The position numbers and the translations under genes are program-made. From Sphingobacterium sp. JB170 (GTDB taxonomy: Bacteria > Bacteroidota > Bacteroidia > Sphingobacteriales > Sphingobacteriaceae), in the NCBI RefSeq assembly GCF_900163865.1, contig NZ_FUKU01000014.1:115880-179879 (forward strand): a stretch of DNA of 64,000 nt, given 5' to 3'. How positions within the stretch are numbered: position 1 is the first letter of the stretch; each line of letters starts with the position of its first letter. Below, in pieces: positions 19,438 to 28,537 of the stretch. A model generated the notes under the pieces. It was given only the letters and a program-made list of their open reading frames with translations, did no database searches and was not told the origin of the DNA.

Positions 19438-19996
19438 TTCTATCGATACATATTTTTAAGTTCCTTTTTCCATTTTGGATGAAGCTTTTTACTTCTTTGA
19501 GGTTATATCCCGTTATTTCGGTGACTTCTTTGTAACACTTCTGTTTAAGGAAAAATAAATTGATGCTCACCTTTTGCTTCTCCGGGAGCTTGCTTATACA
19601 ATCTTCAAGCAACGTGAGTACTTCTTCTCGTTCTTCGTTTGTATCTTCTGGATGCGTTAAAGCAGAAAATTCCACAAAATCAGAAGTCAACATTTCCATT
19701 TTATTTTTCGTTGCGCGTAATGCCATTAAACAATGGTTCTTACTCACGACGTACAACCATTTTGGAAAATCGCGAATGTCCTGTTTGTTTATTTTGGTGA
19801 TCAGTAGTTCAAAAATCTGCATCGTTGCATCTTTGCTACGCTCTACCTCATTAAAATAGCGTAAACAAACATAATAAACCATCTCGCTATGTTTAGCAAA
19901 AAGTTCACCAAGTACGTTAAGATCACCTTCTTTTTGAAATTTTTTTAAAAGCTGATTGTCATCTTTCAGTTTACCGGAACGATCTGATATCCTCAT
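19418..19996 (-). CDS. ECF-type RNA polymerase sigma factor
   Basis: 192 residues. The region 2 helix is FAKHSEMVYYVCLRYFNEVERSKDATMQ, region 4 begins at LPEKQKVSINLFFLK, and the helix-turn-helix is CYKEVTEITGYNLKEVKSFI. The length suits group-4 sigma factors. It overlaps the anti-sigma-like gene by 20 bp. The regulon is unknown. Confidence 0.88.
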   Translation of the reverse strand: MRISDRSGKLKDDNQLLKKFQKEGDLNVLGELFAKHSEMVYYVCLRYFNEVERSKDATMQIFELLITKINKQDIRDFPKWLYVVSKNHCLMALRATKNKMEMLTSDFVEFSALTHPEDTNEEREEVLTLLEDCISKLPEKQKVSINLFFLKQKCYKEVTEITGYNLKEVKSFIQNGKRNLKICIDRNGKSTL

Positions 19997-20037
19997 TTAT
20001 GATCGAAAATTAGCGGGTTTAATTTTTTAAATACCAG

Positions 20038-21117
20038 TTATATATTTTCTAGGATTTCTTTTATTTTCGGCGCTATAATATCAATCATCCGAGAAAATCC
20101 TACATCGGTAGGATGTGTGCCATCTACGGTTCCTTCGGAATCGTGACCGATTAAATCGTCGGCCGGGATGTAATAAAGGTTCTTTTCACCACTCGCTAGA
20201 AGCCGGGTGTATTCTTTTTTGAAATTACCGTTTTGCTCTAGCAACCGTTTCTGCCACTTTAAATTGTAGTTACTGATTTCTCGGTTGATACTCTCGATCA
20301 TCAAGATTGGGGTATTGGGATGCTTCTTACGAAGTTCTTTTACAAAGGCGAATGTACGTTCAGTGACCTGCTCAGGCGAACTATTTGGGACACAGTCCAT
20401 AATAATCAGGTCTACACTTGTTATCTCGTTGATCATCTGCGCCAACGAAAGTTCCATTTTTGCATTACCGCTAACGCCAAGATTGATTACCTCCGCATTT
20501 AGTTTACGTGCTAATTGCGCCGGATAGGCAAGTCCCGGACGGCTAGCAGACGCTCCGTGTACAATGCTCGAACCGTAGATTACTATTTTCGTATTAAATT
20601 GTTGTGTGGTGGGGCTAAAGGAAGCTTCTTGGTCAATTTCAAGTTCGAAGGTTATTAATTCTTTATAGAGGGGGAAATAAAGTAAAAATTCTTTTTCCCG
20701 ATCGTCCATTTCCTCGATGATGGGAAACTTGCTTGATGGGCTTGTCAGACTCGGGCGTGCCGCGCCAGCGAATTGCCAGCCTTGGGGTTCTTTGACATAC
20801 ACATCGAATCCTCGGGACATAATTGCCGTCGAGTTATTTCCGAGCTTTGCATCTTTGGTAGTCCAATTTATGGCGAGCTTCTTCGTATTGCTACGAAAGC
20901 TGGTATACATGCCCGGTGCGTTGGTTAGTAATGTTTTCACTCGACTGGGTAAGGTATTGTATTTTGCCGTGTCTACGCGGTGAAAATGTGGGCTGTCCTG
21001 AAACACTCTCCCTTGTATTGTCAATTCTTGTGCGGGAATAATTTGTTGAGCGGCGAGATTAGAAATGGAGGAGCACAGTAGGCAGATCAGTATGTTATAA
21101 ATTGTTAGTTGTTTCAT
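20038..21117 (-). CDS. Secreted SGNH/GDSL hydrolase, two-domain
   Basis: 359 residues from the ATG at 21117, which begins a proper signal peptide (MKQLTIYNILICLLCSS...NLAAQ). The frame is open to 21216, but that start lies within the tsf terminator and is rejected. An N-terminal jelly-roll (GFDVYVKEPQGWQF) resembles the GxDLY domain. The C-terminal SGNH hydrolase has IVIYGSSIVHG (Ser block), GVSGNAKME (Gly/Asn block) and DGTHPTDVGF (Asp-His). It probably de-esterifies glycans or another envelope substrate. No polysaccharide-utilisation genes are adjacent, so the substrate is unassigned. Confidence 0.8.
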   Translation of the reverse strand: MKQLTIYNILICLLCSSISNLAAQQIIPAQELTIQGRVFQDSPHFHRVDTAKYNTLPSRVKTLLTNAPGMYTSFRSNTKKLAINWTTKDAKLGNNSTAIMSRGFDVYVKEPQGWQFAGAARPSLTSPSSKFPIIEEMDDREKEFLLYFPLYKELITFELEIDQEASFSPTTQQFNTKIVIYGSSIVHGASASRPGLAYPAQLARKLNAEVINLGVSGNAKMELSLAQMINEITSVDLIIMDCVPNSSPEQVTERTFAFVKELRKKHPNTPILMIESINREISNYNLKWQKRLLEQNGNFKKEYTRLLASGEKNLYYIPADDLIGHDSEGTVDGTHPTDVGFSRMIDIIAPKIKEILENI

Positions 21118-21198
21118 TTTGAGAATTTCGGTATTCAAATTTAACAAAACTATTGTAAATGCGACGAGTACGAATATCGAATCGGGCTGATGGCCACT

Positions 21199-21232
21199 AA
21201 AAAAAGCCTCGTCCACAAAGGACGAGGCTTTT
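21199..21232 (-). terminator. Terminator of tsf
   Basis: Thirteen-bp perfect stem AAAAGCCTCGTCC / GGACGAGGCTTTT, a 5-nt loop and a minus-strand T7 run, about 40 nt after the tsf stop. It marks the end of the rplM-rpsI-rpsB-tsf unit. Confidence 0.92.
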
Positions 21233-21273
21233 ACGGGGAAGTTAGTTTCCCGAATATTTACGATCAGACGAGA

Positions 21274-22110
21274 TTAAGCGCCTAATTGAACACGTTTGAA
21301 AACAGTAACGGTCAAACCTTTAGATACAGAGTCTAAGAATTGAGCGATGTTTTTCGAGGAATCTTTAACAAACTCTTGGTTTAACAAAGTTGTGTCTTTG
21401 TAGAATTTGTTTAATTTTCCTTGTGCAATTTTTTCTGCCATTTCAGCTGGTTTACCTTCTGCAATGATTTGCTCTTTAGCAATCGCGATTTCGCGATCGA
21501 TGGTGCTCTGATCAATACCATCTTTATCGATAGCAATTGGGTTCATAGCAGCAATCTGCATAGCAACATCTTTTCCCGCTTCGTTCGCTCCTTCAGCATC
21601 GGCTGAAAGCCCTACTAATACACCTAAACGGTAGTTTCCGTGGATGTAAGCAATTACCTTATCTGCAGTTGCAACTTCGTACTTGGAGACGTCAATTTTT
21701 TCTCCGATAATCCCTGTTTGTTCGATTAACGCGTCAGCGATTACTTTACCATCAAGCGTTAATGCTTTAAGAGCTTCTAAAGATGCTGGTTTTTCTGTTA
21801 AAGCGACATCCGCAATTTTTTGAGCGAAAGCGACGAAATCCGCATTGATCGCAACGAAATCAGTTTCACAGTTGACTTCAACAACAATACCAGATTTACC
21901 ATCGGCTGCTGACTTCGCAATGATTACACCTTCGTTAGAATCGCGGTCTTGACGGCTAGCAGCTACTTTAGCTCCTTTTTTACGTAAGTAGTCGACTGCG
22001 GCTTCAAAGTCTCCATTAGCCTCTACTAACGCTTTTTTACAATCCATCATACCAGCGCCAGTTTGTTGACGCAATTTATTTACATCTGATGCAGAAATTT
22101 GTACTGACAT
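21274..22110 (-). CDS. tsf: Elongation factor Ts
   Basis: 278 residues. The N-terminal UBA-like domain contains the signature VNKLRQQTGAGMMDCKKAL, and the core has VVEVNCETDFVA. It exchanges GDP for GTP on EF-Tu. It is last in the rplM-rpsI-rpsB-tsf order; a long stem-loop lies in the 173-bp gap after rpsB. Confidence 0.97.
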   Translation of the reverse strand: MSVQISASDVNKLRQQTGAGMMDCKKALVEANGDFEAAVDYLRKKGAKVAASRQDRDSNEGVIIAKSAADGKSGIVVEVNCETDFVAINADFVAFAQKIADVALTEKPASLEALKALTLDGKVIADALIEQTGIIGEKIDVSKYEVATADKVIAYIHGNYRLGVLVGLSADAEGANEAGKDVAMQIAAMNPIAIDKDGIDQSTIDREIAIAKEQIIAEGKPAEMAEKIAQGKLNKFYKDTTLLNQEFVKDSSKNIAQFLDSVSKGLTVTVFKRVQLGA

Positions 22111-22200
22111 GTTTATTTTCTTTTTTTTATATACAATCTTAAAAACTCATTCAACACCATTATTGTTTGATGTGGAATATTAAGCTTTTGTTAAATAGCA

Positions 22201-22272
22201 AAAAACCGGATAAGGCATCGGTAGACCCATGAAGATAAACTTCAAAAAGACTAACACTTGCTTATCCGGTTT
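22201..22272 (-). other. Long stem-loop between rpsB and tsf
   Basis: Twelve-bp perfect stem (AAACCGGATAAG / CTTATCCGGTTT) closing a 46-nt loop with a small inner GAAG/CTTC hairpin. On the minus strand it is followed by five T residues. It may be a partial terminator or mRNA-stability element setting the rpsB:tsf ratio. Confidence 0.6.
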
Positions 22273-22283
22273 AATATAGAATA

Positions 22284-23093
22284 TTATTCTCCGTCTTTCG
22301 CTTTGCGGGGACGTTTTCCAGCGTTAGCTTCAGGAGCTGCTTCAGCAGTGTCCACTGCTACTTTAGCAGCTACAGCTTCTTTTTCAGCTTCTTCTTCTTT
22401 ATCGCGTTTACGTTCTTCCAAGCCTTCTTGAATTGCTTTTCCAATAATCGCAGCGATTAAGCTAATAGATTTTGTAGCGTCATCGTTAGCTGGGATTGGG
22501 AAGTCAATGTTTGTAGGGTTAGAGTTTGTATCTACCATTGCAAAAGTAGGGATGCTCAATTTCTGTGCTTCAGCTACAGCGATGTGTTCTTTCTTCACAT
22601 CGATGATAAATAAAGCAGCTGGTAAGCGGTTTAAGTCAGCGATACCTCCTAAAAGGCTTTCTAACTTGATACGCTCGCGTTGAATCATCAATTTCTCTTT
22701 CTTCGATAATACATCGTACGTGCCGTCTTTCTGCATTTTGTCGATGTTCGACATTTTTTTGATTGACTTGCGTACGGTAGCGAAGTTTGTAAGCATACCA
22801 CCTAACCATCTTTCGGTTACGAAAGGCATGTTTACGTCTTGTGCTTGTTGAGCAATGATTTCTTTTGCTTGTTTTTTCGTTGCTACGAATAATACTTTAC
22901 GACCTGATTTTACGATTTGTTTGATAGCTGCAGCAGCTTCTTCTAGTTTCGTAAGTGTTTTATTTAAGTCGATGATGTGGATACCGTTACGTTCCATGAA
23001 AATGTACTTAGACATTTTCGGATCCCATTTACGTGTAAGGTGACCAAAGTGCACACCTGCATCCAATAATTCTTGATAAGTTGTTCTTGCCAT
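22284..23093 (-). CDS. rpsB: 30S ribosomal protein S2
   Basis: 269 residues, opening MARTTYQELLDAGVHFGHLT with the S2 signatures WDPKMSKYIFMERNGIHIID and ERWLGGMLTNFATVRKSI. The C-terminal about 40 residues form a charged, Ala-rich extension common in Bacteroidota. It lies 18 bp downstream of rpsI. Confidence 0.97.
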   Translation of the reverse strand: MARTTYQELLDAGVHFGHLTRKWDPKMSKYIFMERNGIHIIDLNKTLTKLEEAAAAIKQIVKSGRKVLFVATKKQAKEIIAQQAQDVNMPFVTERWLGGMLTNFATVRKSIKKMSNIDKMQKDGTYDVLSKKEKLMIQRERIKLESLLGGIADLNRLPAALFIIDVKKEHIAVAEAQKLSIPTFAMVDTNSNPTNIDFPIPANDDATKSISLIAAIIGKAIQEGLEERKRDKEEEAEKEAVAAKVAVDTAEAAPEANAGKRPRKAKDGE

Positions 23094-23111
23094 TTTTTGA
23101 TCCTCCTTTGA

Positions 23112-23498
23112 TTAACGCTTGCTGAATTGGAATTTTCTACGTGCTTTGCGGCGTCCTGGTTTCTTACGCTCAACCATACGGTCATCGCGAGTCACTAGCC
23201 CTTTTGCACGTAAAGCTGGTTTTATTTCTGGGTCTAGTTCGACTAACGCTTTAGCAATTGCTAAACGTACTGCTTCAGCCTGTCCTTTGACACCACCACC
23301 TTGAACGTTAACTTTCACATCAAAATTTCCAGCAGCACCCGCTACTTCAGTCGACTGAGTAACGATGTATTGCAATGGCAATGTTGGGAAATATACTTTA
23401 TAATCTTTACCGTTTACGATAATGTTCCCGCTACCAGCAGTTAAGTAAATGCGGGCAACAGCGGTTTTTCTTCTACCCGAAGTATTAGTTGTTGACAT
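23112..23498 (-). CDS. rpsI: 30S ribosomal protein S9
   Basis: 128 residues: MSTTNTSGRRKTAVARIYL opening and the conserved basic C-terminal tail KPGRRKARRKFQFSKR that reaches the P-site tRNA. It lies 11 bp after rplM. Confidence 0.97.
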   Translation of the reverse strand: MSTTNTSGRRKTAVARIYLTAGSGNIIVNGKDYKVYFPTLPLQYIVTQSTEVAGAAGNFDVKVNVQGGGVKGQAEAVRLAIAKALVELDPEIKPALRAKGLVTRDDRMVERKKPGRRKARRKFQFSKR

Positions 23499-23509
23499 GT
23501 TTGCTCTCC

Positions 23510-23953
23510 TTAAAATTTAACTGATTTTGGATTTTGTGCTTCATGTTTATGCTCTGTTCCTGCATATACATAGAGATTCTTGAATAATTGACGTCCTAAA
23601 CGATTTTTAGGAAGCATACCACGTACAGCTTTCTCAACGATGCGTTCTGGGTGTTTAGCCAATAATTCTTTTGGAGAAACAAAACGCTGACCACCTGGGT
23701 AGCCCGTGTAGCGAACGTAGACTTTATCGCCTAACTTGTTTCCTGTCAATTTAATTTTGTCTGCGTTGATAACAATTACGTTATCTCCACAGTCTACGTG
23801 TGGGGTGAATGTAGGCTTGTGCTTACCACGAATTACTTTCGCAATTTTACTTGCCAAGCGCCCCAAAATCTCTCCTTCAGCGTCAACAACAATCCACTCT
23901 TTGTTGACGGTGTTCTTGTTGGCAGAGACAGTTTTGTAACTTAACGTATTCAC
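23510..23953 (-). CDS. rplM: 50S ribosomal protein L13
   Basis: 147 residues with L13 motifs [28 protein letters not shown] and [13 protein letters not shown]. It is first gene of the ribosomal operon. The leader upstream contains a stem-loop starting at the predicted transcription start. Confidence 0.97.
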   Translation of the reverse strand: MNTLSYKTVSANKNTVNKEWIVVDAEGEILGRLASKIAKVIRGKHKPTFTPHVDCGDNVIVINADKIKLTGNKLGDKVYVRYTGYPGGQRFVSPKELLAKHPERIVEKAVRGMLPKNRLGRQLFKNLYVYAGTEHKHEAQNPKSVKF

Positions 23954-23985
23954 TTGCTTTTATTTAATTAATTAATAAATCTTTT

Positions 23986-24013
23986 ATCCTCTTGTAATCA
24001 ATACAATTAGGAT
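23986..24013 (-). promoter_or_regulatory. Hairpin in rplM leader
   Basis: Stem ATCCT/AGGAT, a small internal loop, stem TTGTA/TACAA and a 5-nt loop. It lies immediately after the predicted transcription start. It could be a ribosomal-protein autoregulatory site or simply a 5' stabilising hairpin. Confidence 0.5.
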
Positions 24014-24015
24014 TG

Positions 24016-24023
24016 CAAAGGTA
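24016..24023 (-). promoter_or_regulatory. -7 box of rplM operon
   Basis: TACCTTTG on the minus strand, an exact TAnnTTTG match 63 nt before the rplM start. The -33 region is A/T-rich without a clear TTG. Confidence 0.6.
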
Positions 24024-24178
24024 CGGTAATATATTGTAATAAAAAAAGTATTTCATATTTATTCGGTCGCTTTGCGCGTAACGAGTTTACGGCAAAAATG
24101 GAATTTTAACATGTTTTAAGAGTATTTACCTAAAGTTTTGCTTTTTTTTGTCATCTTTAGGGGATGGCCGGTTGGCCG

Positions 24179-24196
24179 CAACCGATTAATCGGTTG
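24179..24196. promoter_or_regulatory. 18-bp perfect palindrome upstream of TPR gene
   Basis: CAACCGATTAATCGGTTG is a perfect palindrome ending 35 bp before the TPR start codon, with a second dyad-like GGCCGGTTGGCC just before it. The size and position suit an operator for a dimeric regulator; no regulator gene is adjacent. Confidence 0.4.
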
Positions 24197-24231
24197 ATGT
24201 TTTTCGATTTTTAGAAAAGGAATAGATATAA

Positions 24232-25941
24232 ATGTATAAAAAGTTAATTTGGATAGGAGTATGCGTGTTAGCAAGTCTGGGGGCATTGTCGCCTAGTTAT
24301 GCGCAGCAGGTCGAAGTGGGGGATAAGCCGTATAAGCAAGACTTAGTCGAAGTGGAAAGCTTTCTTCGTGTGGGTAATTTGGAGGGAGCTATTCAAAAGC
24401 TCGATAGTGTGATTGCGAAATATCCAGAAGCTGCGGAAGTTTATTATGCCAAAGCGCTTCTGTTTGGGCAGGCGCGGAATTTAGAGGTGGCTATCCCGCT
24501 AGCGCAGCAGGCATTTGAATTAGAGCCTTCGAATTTAATGTTTGCTAACTACTTGGTGGAGCTCTATAAGGGCAAGGGTGATTTTGGTACCGCAATAACG
24601 ATATTGGATAAGGTTATTGCTTCAAATCCCGAAAACGAGCCTATCTATCGCGAGAAGGTAATGCTCCAGCATGCCAATAAGCAATCCGAGGAAGCGTTGG
24701 CAACATACGATGCCACTACCAAGCGATTTGGCAAATCCGACACGCTGGACGTTATCAAAGCGGAGATATTAGTGGATTTGGATCGCAAAGTTGAGGCCAA
24801 AGAGCTATTGATACCTTGGACGAAACAAAAATCAACTGTTCGGCAGGTGTATAGTACATTAGGTTATATTTATTTGGCTGATAAAGATTCTAAAGAAGCC
24901 GTTCAGGTTCTTACTGACGGCATAACAAACAGCCAGGAAAATCTTTTATATCTAGATATCGCAAATGCTTATGCTGCTGCTGGCAAGGATGCGCAGGCGT
25001 TTCAGGCCATAAAGAAAGCATTCGAGGCCGATGACGTAAATTACATGGATAAGCACCGGGTGATGTATAGCGTCTTATCGGGAGGCTCCAACTTGGGTTT
25101 GGAACAGATGCAAGAGCTGGCAAATATTTTGGTACTCAAACACCCTCGGGTCGCTGACAGTCATGTCGCAAAAGGAGATGTGTTGTGGCGACGCGGCAAT
25201 ATGCAAGAGGCGCGGTCCTTATTCTTAACGGCGGTAGGAATCAATAAAAATCATGTAGATGCATGGCGCATGTTGATGAATGTGGAGCTAGGGTTAAACG
25301 AAGCAGAGCAAGCAATCGCGCATGGTTTCGAAGCGCTCGAGGTGAACCCGAACAACCCGATGCTGCTTTATTTTACAGGATTATCCTATTTAGTTAAGGA
25401 CGATACGGATAATGCGCGTAAAATGATGGAGTCGGCACTAGATAACAGTGGGAAGGAAAATCAATATTTACAATCCTTAATATACGCCGGGCTGGGGGAT
25501 CTTTATCATAAACTTGAAATGGCTGATGTCTCGGATGTCGCTTACGAAGAAGCGATAAAGCTCGATAGTACAAATGCCACGGCAATGAATAATTATGCCT
25601 ATTACCTCTCCGAGCGAAACGAAAAATTAGATCTCGCAGAAAAGCTTTCCATGCAGTCCAATACGATCGATCCTGCCTCCAGTACGTTTCAAGATACCTA
25701 TGCTTGGATACTTTTTAAGCAACAGAAGTATCCCGAGGCGATCAAGTGGATGGAGAAGGCGATCCAGAGTGGTGAGCCCAATGCAGTTTTGTATGAGCAC
25801 TACGGGGATATTCTTTCAAAATTGGGCCGCTCTAAAGACGCGCTCAAACAGTGGGGTAAAGCCTTAGCGATGAGCGAGGGAAGCGGTATTAATATTGAAA
25901 AATTGAAAACAAAAATAGCAACAAAAGCGTATGTGGAATAA
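24232..25941 (+). CDS. Exported tetratricopeptide-repeat protein
   Basis: 569 residues with a signal peptide (LIWIGVCVLASLGALSPSYAQQ). The rest is a TPR superhelix; recurring A..........P.N.......A......G....A patterns run from about residue 45 to 560, for example EAIKLDSTNATAMNNYAYYL. It overlaps the DUF4292 lipoprotein gene by 11 bp and is followed by envC, a group found together in Bacteroidota. It is probably a periplasmic assembly factor; the partner is unknown. Confidence 0.8.
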   Translation: MYKKLIWIGVCVLASLGALSPSYAQQVEVGDKPYKQDLVEVESFLRVGNLEGAIQKLDSVIAKYPEAAEVYYAKALLFGQARNLEVAIPLAQQAFELEPSNLMFANYLVELYKGKGDFGTAITILDKVIASNPENEPIYREKVMLQHANKQSEEALATYDATTKRFGKSDTLDVIKAEILVDLDRKVEAKELLIPWTKQKSTVRQVYSTLGYIYLADKDSKEAVQVLTDGITNSQENLLYLDIANAYAAAGKDAQAFQAIKKAFEADDVNYMDKHRVMYSVLSGGSNLGLEQMQELANILVLKHPRVADSHVAKGDVLWRRGNMQEARSLFLTAVGINKNHVDAWRMLMNVELGLNEAEQAIAHGFEALEVNPNNPMLLYFTGLSYLVKDDTDNARKMMESALDNSGKENQYLQSLIYAGLGDLYHKLEMADVSDVAYEEAIKLDSTNATAMNNYAYYLSERNEKLDLAEKLSMQSNTIDPASSTFQDTYAWILFKQQKYPEAIKWMEKAIQSGEPNAVLYEHYGDILSKLGRSKDALKQWGKALAMSEGSGINIEKLKTKIATKAYVE

Positions 25942-26707
25942 ATTTCTGTGGTTACTCGTGGTTGTCATTTTGTTTGCCGGATGTAAAACGCGGCAGAAAG
26001 TAGCGAAAGTAGAGAAATCCGATTCGAGTGTCATCTCGGCAGGCGCGGAAAGCATTCGAAGCTTTGAAATGAATAACCTCGATTTTCATACTTTCTCCGG
26101 CCGGGCGAAGACTAAAATTCAAATGAATAAGCGAGAGCGCGATGTGACCCTAAACATTCGGATAGACCGCGACAAGGCTATATGGATTTCTGTCACCGCT
26201 ATTTTAGGCGTGGAGGTTGCGCGAGTGCTCATTACACCCGATAGCGTGAAAATTATAAATCGCTTACAAGGCGAGTATCTAAAGAAGCCTTTTAGCTACG
26301 TTTATAACTATGTGAACCCCGGGGTTACCTTTACTACTTTGCAAGACCTTCTGCTCGCTAATGTGTCGTCTCAACTTTTGCGTGCGAGCAATGTGCAGGT
26401 TGCGAGTGCTCAAGACGAATTTATTGTGGTGGGTATTAAAGATCAACTATCCTTTCAATACCGCATAAATACAGACAATAGGCCATTTAATTTTATACTT
26501 GAAGAAGTGGGGGGGATGTCTAATTTAGAGGCATACTACGCTAACTATATCAGTACCGAGGGTTATAATTTTCCGCAGAATATGGCGTTAGATATAGCGG
26601 GGGAGAACATGTCAATTGGTGCGAAATTAAATTTTGATCGGGTGCGCTTCAATGCGCCAGTAGAAATGCCTTTTACCGTTTCAGAACGCTATAAGGTTAT
26701 AAATTAA
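25931..26707 (+). CDS. DUF4292 family lipoprotein
   Basis: 258 residues. A short signal peptide with lipobox LFAGC puts the acylated Cys at about residue 18. The mature part (FHTFSGRAKTKIQMNKRERDV...) fits DUF4292, an all-beta LolA/LolB-like fold of Bacteroidota, suggesting lipoprotein or lipid handling at the outer membrane. The start overlaps the preceding TPR gene, implying translational coupling. The LolB-like role is inference from fold and context. Confidence 0.75.
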   Translation: MWNKFLWLLVVVILFAGCKTRQKVAKVEKSDSSVISAGAESIRSFEMNNLDFHTFSGRAKTKIQMNKRERDVTLNIRIDRDKAIWISVTAILGVEVARVLITPDSVKIINRLQGEYLKKPFSYVYNYVNPGVTFTTLQDLLLANVSSQLLRASNVQVASAQDEFIVVGIKDQLSFQYRINTDNRPFNFILEEVGGMSNLEAYYANYISTEGYNFPQNMALDIAGENMSIGAKLNFDRVRFNAPVEMPFTVSERYKVIN

Positions 26708-26736
26708 GCCCATTTAATATAAAAAGTATAAAATAA

Positions 26737-26767
26737 TTGGCTGTATAACATGTATGTTCTACTTTTG
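26737..26767 (+). promoter_or_regulatory. Promoter of envC
   Basis: TTG (26737-26739), 20 nt, TACTTTTG (26760-26767): exact consensus. The predicted start site is near 26773, which lies after the in-frame ATG at 26754 and so supports initiation at 26808. Confidence 0.7.
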
Positions 26768-26807
26768 TAAGCTAAATTTAACCGATTATATAGAGAGAAA
26801 ACGGTTC

Positions 26808-28079
26808 ATGGATGTAAAAAAAATATTAGTTAGCTTCTTTATTGTTTGTAGTTTGGGTGTTGTGTTAGTTTCAGCGCAGAGTAGCGCCGAGCTTAAGAAA
26901 CAGCGCGAGAAGATTGATATCGAAATAGCGCAATTAACAAAAGTATTAAGGGCAAAAACAGCCGAAAAAATGCTCTCGCAGCAGCAAGTCAATGCACTGA
27001 GTCGGCAGCTGAATTTACGGGAAGATAAGATTAAGACCATCAGTACCGAGTTACGTATCATCAATAAAAATATCCAAACAAACGTAAAGGCTGTAGACAA
27101 CTTAAAAGCCGAACTTGAGAAGATGCGCGACGATTACGAGAAGATGATTCTCTTTGCGTTCCGAAATAAAAATGGATATAATAAGTTGATGTTTGTATTT
27201 GCATCCAGAGATTTTAATCAAGCATTTAAACGTGTTAAGTACCTTCAACAATTTAGTGATGCGCGTCAAATAAAGGTCGCGGAAATTGAAGTCACTCGTA
27301 AGGAGATCGAATTGAAAATTGCGCAACTCGAGCGTGACCGGCAAATGCAGAATAAACTTTTAAAAGAGCAGGAAGACGAAAAAGCAACAATTGCGAAAGA
27401 TAGAGCTACACATTCTAAAGAACTGAGTCAACTTCGTAAAGAAGAATCGAGCTATCAAGGCCAATTGACCAAGAAACAACAGGAGAAGCGCAGGATTGAC
27501 GCCATGATCCAACAGGCTATTCGTCGTGAGATTGCGGCAGAGCGTAAACGTGCCGAGGAAGCTCGTAAAAAGGCGGCCGAGGAGGAAGCTAAACGTACCG
27601 GGAAGACTGTTTCGGAAGTTGAAAAAGTGACGCCGCGTAAATCGGACAGCGAGATCTTGCGGTCGACTCCAGCCGCGGCGAAATTATCTGCGGATTTTAA
27701 ATCGAACCGCGGACGACTGCCTTGGCCAGTTGCACAGGGACAAATCGTGCGTAACTTTGGGTTTGAGAAGGTCGAACGCAACGTACAGCTCGATCATCCA
27801 GATGTCGCCATTCGTACGGCAACAAATGGTGCTGTCAAGGCCGTTTTTGATGGTGTAGCGGTGCAGGTGTTTGGTAGCTTTATTGTCATCAACCACGGGG
27901 AATACTATACGTCCTATTCAAACTTGAAGAGTGTGTCGGTGAGTAAGGGGCAGAAAATATCCAGAGGGCAGCAAATCGGGACGGCTGATGCCGATCCTGA
28001 TGCCGGATACTCGGTCGTGAATTTTGGGGTTTATCAAGGACAAACAGCAATGAATCCAAATTCGTGGCTAGCAAAATAG
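26808..28079 (+). CDS. envC: EnvC-like murein hydrolase activator (degenerate LytM/M23)
   Basis: 423 residues from 26808: signal peptide MDVKKILVSFFIVCSLGVVLVSAQ, coiled coil about residues 25-245, then a LytM domain from about 300. The zinc ligands of active M23 peptidases appear lost: N-V-Q-L-D stands where HxGxD is expected, TSYSNL replaces TxYxHL, and VVNFGVY replaces HLHFE. This is the pattern of EnvC/NlpD regulators, which activate amidases at the septum rather than cutting peptidoglycan. It has its own promoter. Confidence 0.85.
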   Translation: MDVKKILVSFFIVCSLGVVLVSAQSSAELKKQREKIDIEIAQLTKVLRAKTAEKMLSQQQVNALSRQLNLREDKIKTISTELRIINKNIQTNVKAVDNLKAELEKMRDDYEKMILFAFRNKNGYNKLMFVFASRDFNQAFKRVKYLQQFSDARQIKVAEIEVTRKEIELKIAQLERDRQMQNKLLKEQEDEKATIAKDRATHSKELSQLRKEESSYQGQLTKKQQEKRRIDAMIQQAIRREIAAERKRAEEARKKAAEEEAKRTGKTVSEVEKVTPRKSDSEILRSTPAAAKLSADFKSNRGRLPWPVAQGQIVRNFGFEKVERNVQLDHPDVAIRTATNGAVKAVFDGVAVQVFGSFIVINHGEYYTSYSNLKSVSVSKGQKISRGQQIGTADADPDAGYSVVNFGVYQGQTAMNPNSWLAK

Positions 28080-28105
28080 TTACAGGGATTTCTTAAATTT
28101 AATTA

Positions 28106-28113
28106 TATATTTG
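28106..28113 (+). promoter_or_regulatory. -7 box of tatA
   Basis: TATATTTG, an exact TAnnTTTG match, about 40 nt before the tatA start codon; no -33 TTG at the expected distance. Confidence 0.5.
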
Positions 28114-28155
28114 TAAAACGTTGAGAATGAAAGCAACGTTAAGATTTTAAAAACT

Positions 28156-28359
28156 ATGTACACATCGGGATTATTATTTATCGGGACACAGGAGATTATT
28201 ATCATAGTGGTTTTGGTTTTGTTACTATTCGGAGGTAAAAAGATTCCAGAATTAATGCGTGGCTTAGGTCGTGGAGTTAAGGAATTTAAGGACGGTCAGC
28301 GTGAGGATGGTTCGAAGAAGGAAGAAGAGTCGAACAAGAATACAACGCAAAATCCATAA
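28156..28359 (+). CDS. tatA: Sec-independent protein translocase TatA/TatE
   Basis: 67 residues: a single N-terminal membrane helix ([22 protein letters not shown]) with the FGxxKIPE hinge, an amphipathic helix ([15 protein letters not shown]) and a charged tail. It oligomerises to move folded proteins. It is a single gene, followed by a strong terminator; tatC is not in the window. A candidate substrate is the RR-signal GDSL protein at 38044-38796. Confidence 0.93.
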   Translation: MYTSGLLFIGTQEIIIIVVLVLLLFGGKKIPELMRGLGRGVKEFKDGQREDGSKKEEESNKNTTQNP

Positions 28360-28381
28360 TAATATATATTTCTGAAAACGT

Positions 28382-28427
28382 ACTAGAGAGTTTTATGTGA
28401 GTCACACATAAAACTCTCTAGTTTTTT
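28382..28427 (+). terminator. Terminator of tatA
   Basis: Eighteen-bp perfect stem (ACTAGAGAGTTTTATGTG and its complement), a 5-nt loop and a T6 run, 23 nt past the tatA stop. Confidence 0.93.
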
Positions 28428-28537
28428 ATGACGTTTTTGGTACAATGAATACTAATGGTGTGTTTTTTACGTTCTACTGTTATTGGAATACATAAGTATG
28501 ATACCTAAAACGTGTATTTTTCATAAAATCGAAACCT

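Noticed and set aside
21118..21216. Upstream extension of the GDSL hydrolase
   Set aside because: It would start inside the tsf terminator and precede the signal peptide.
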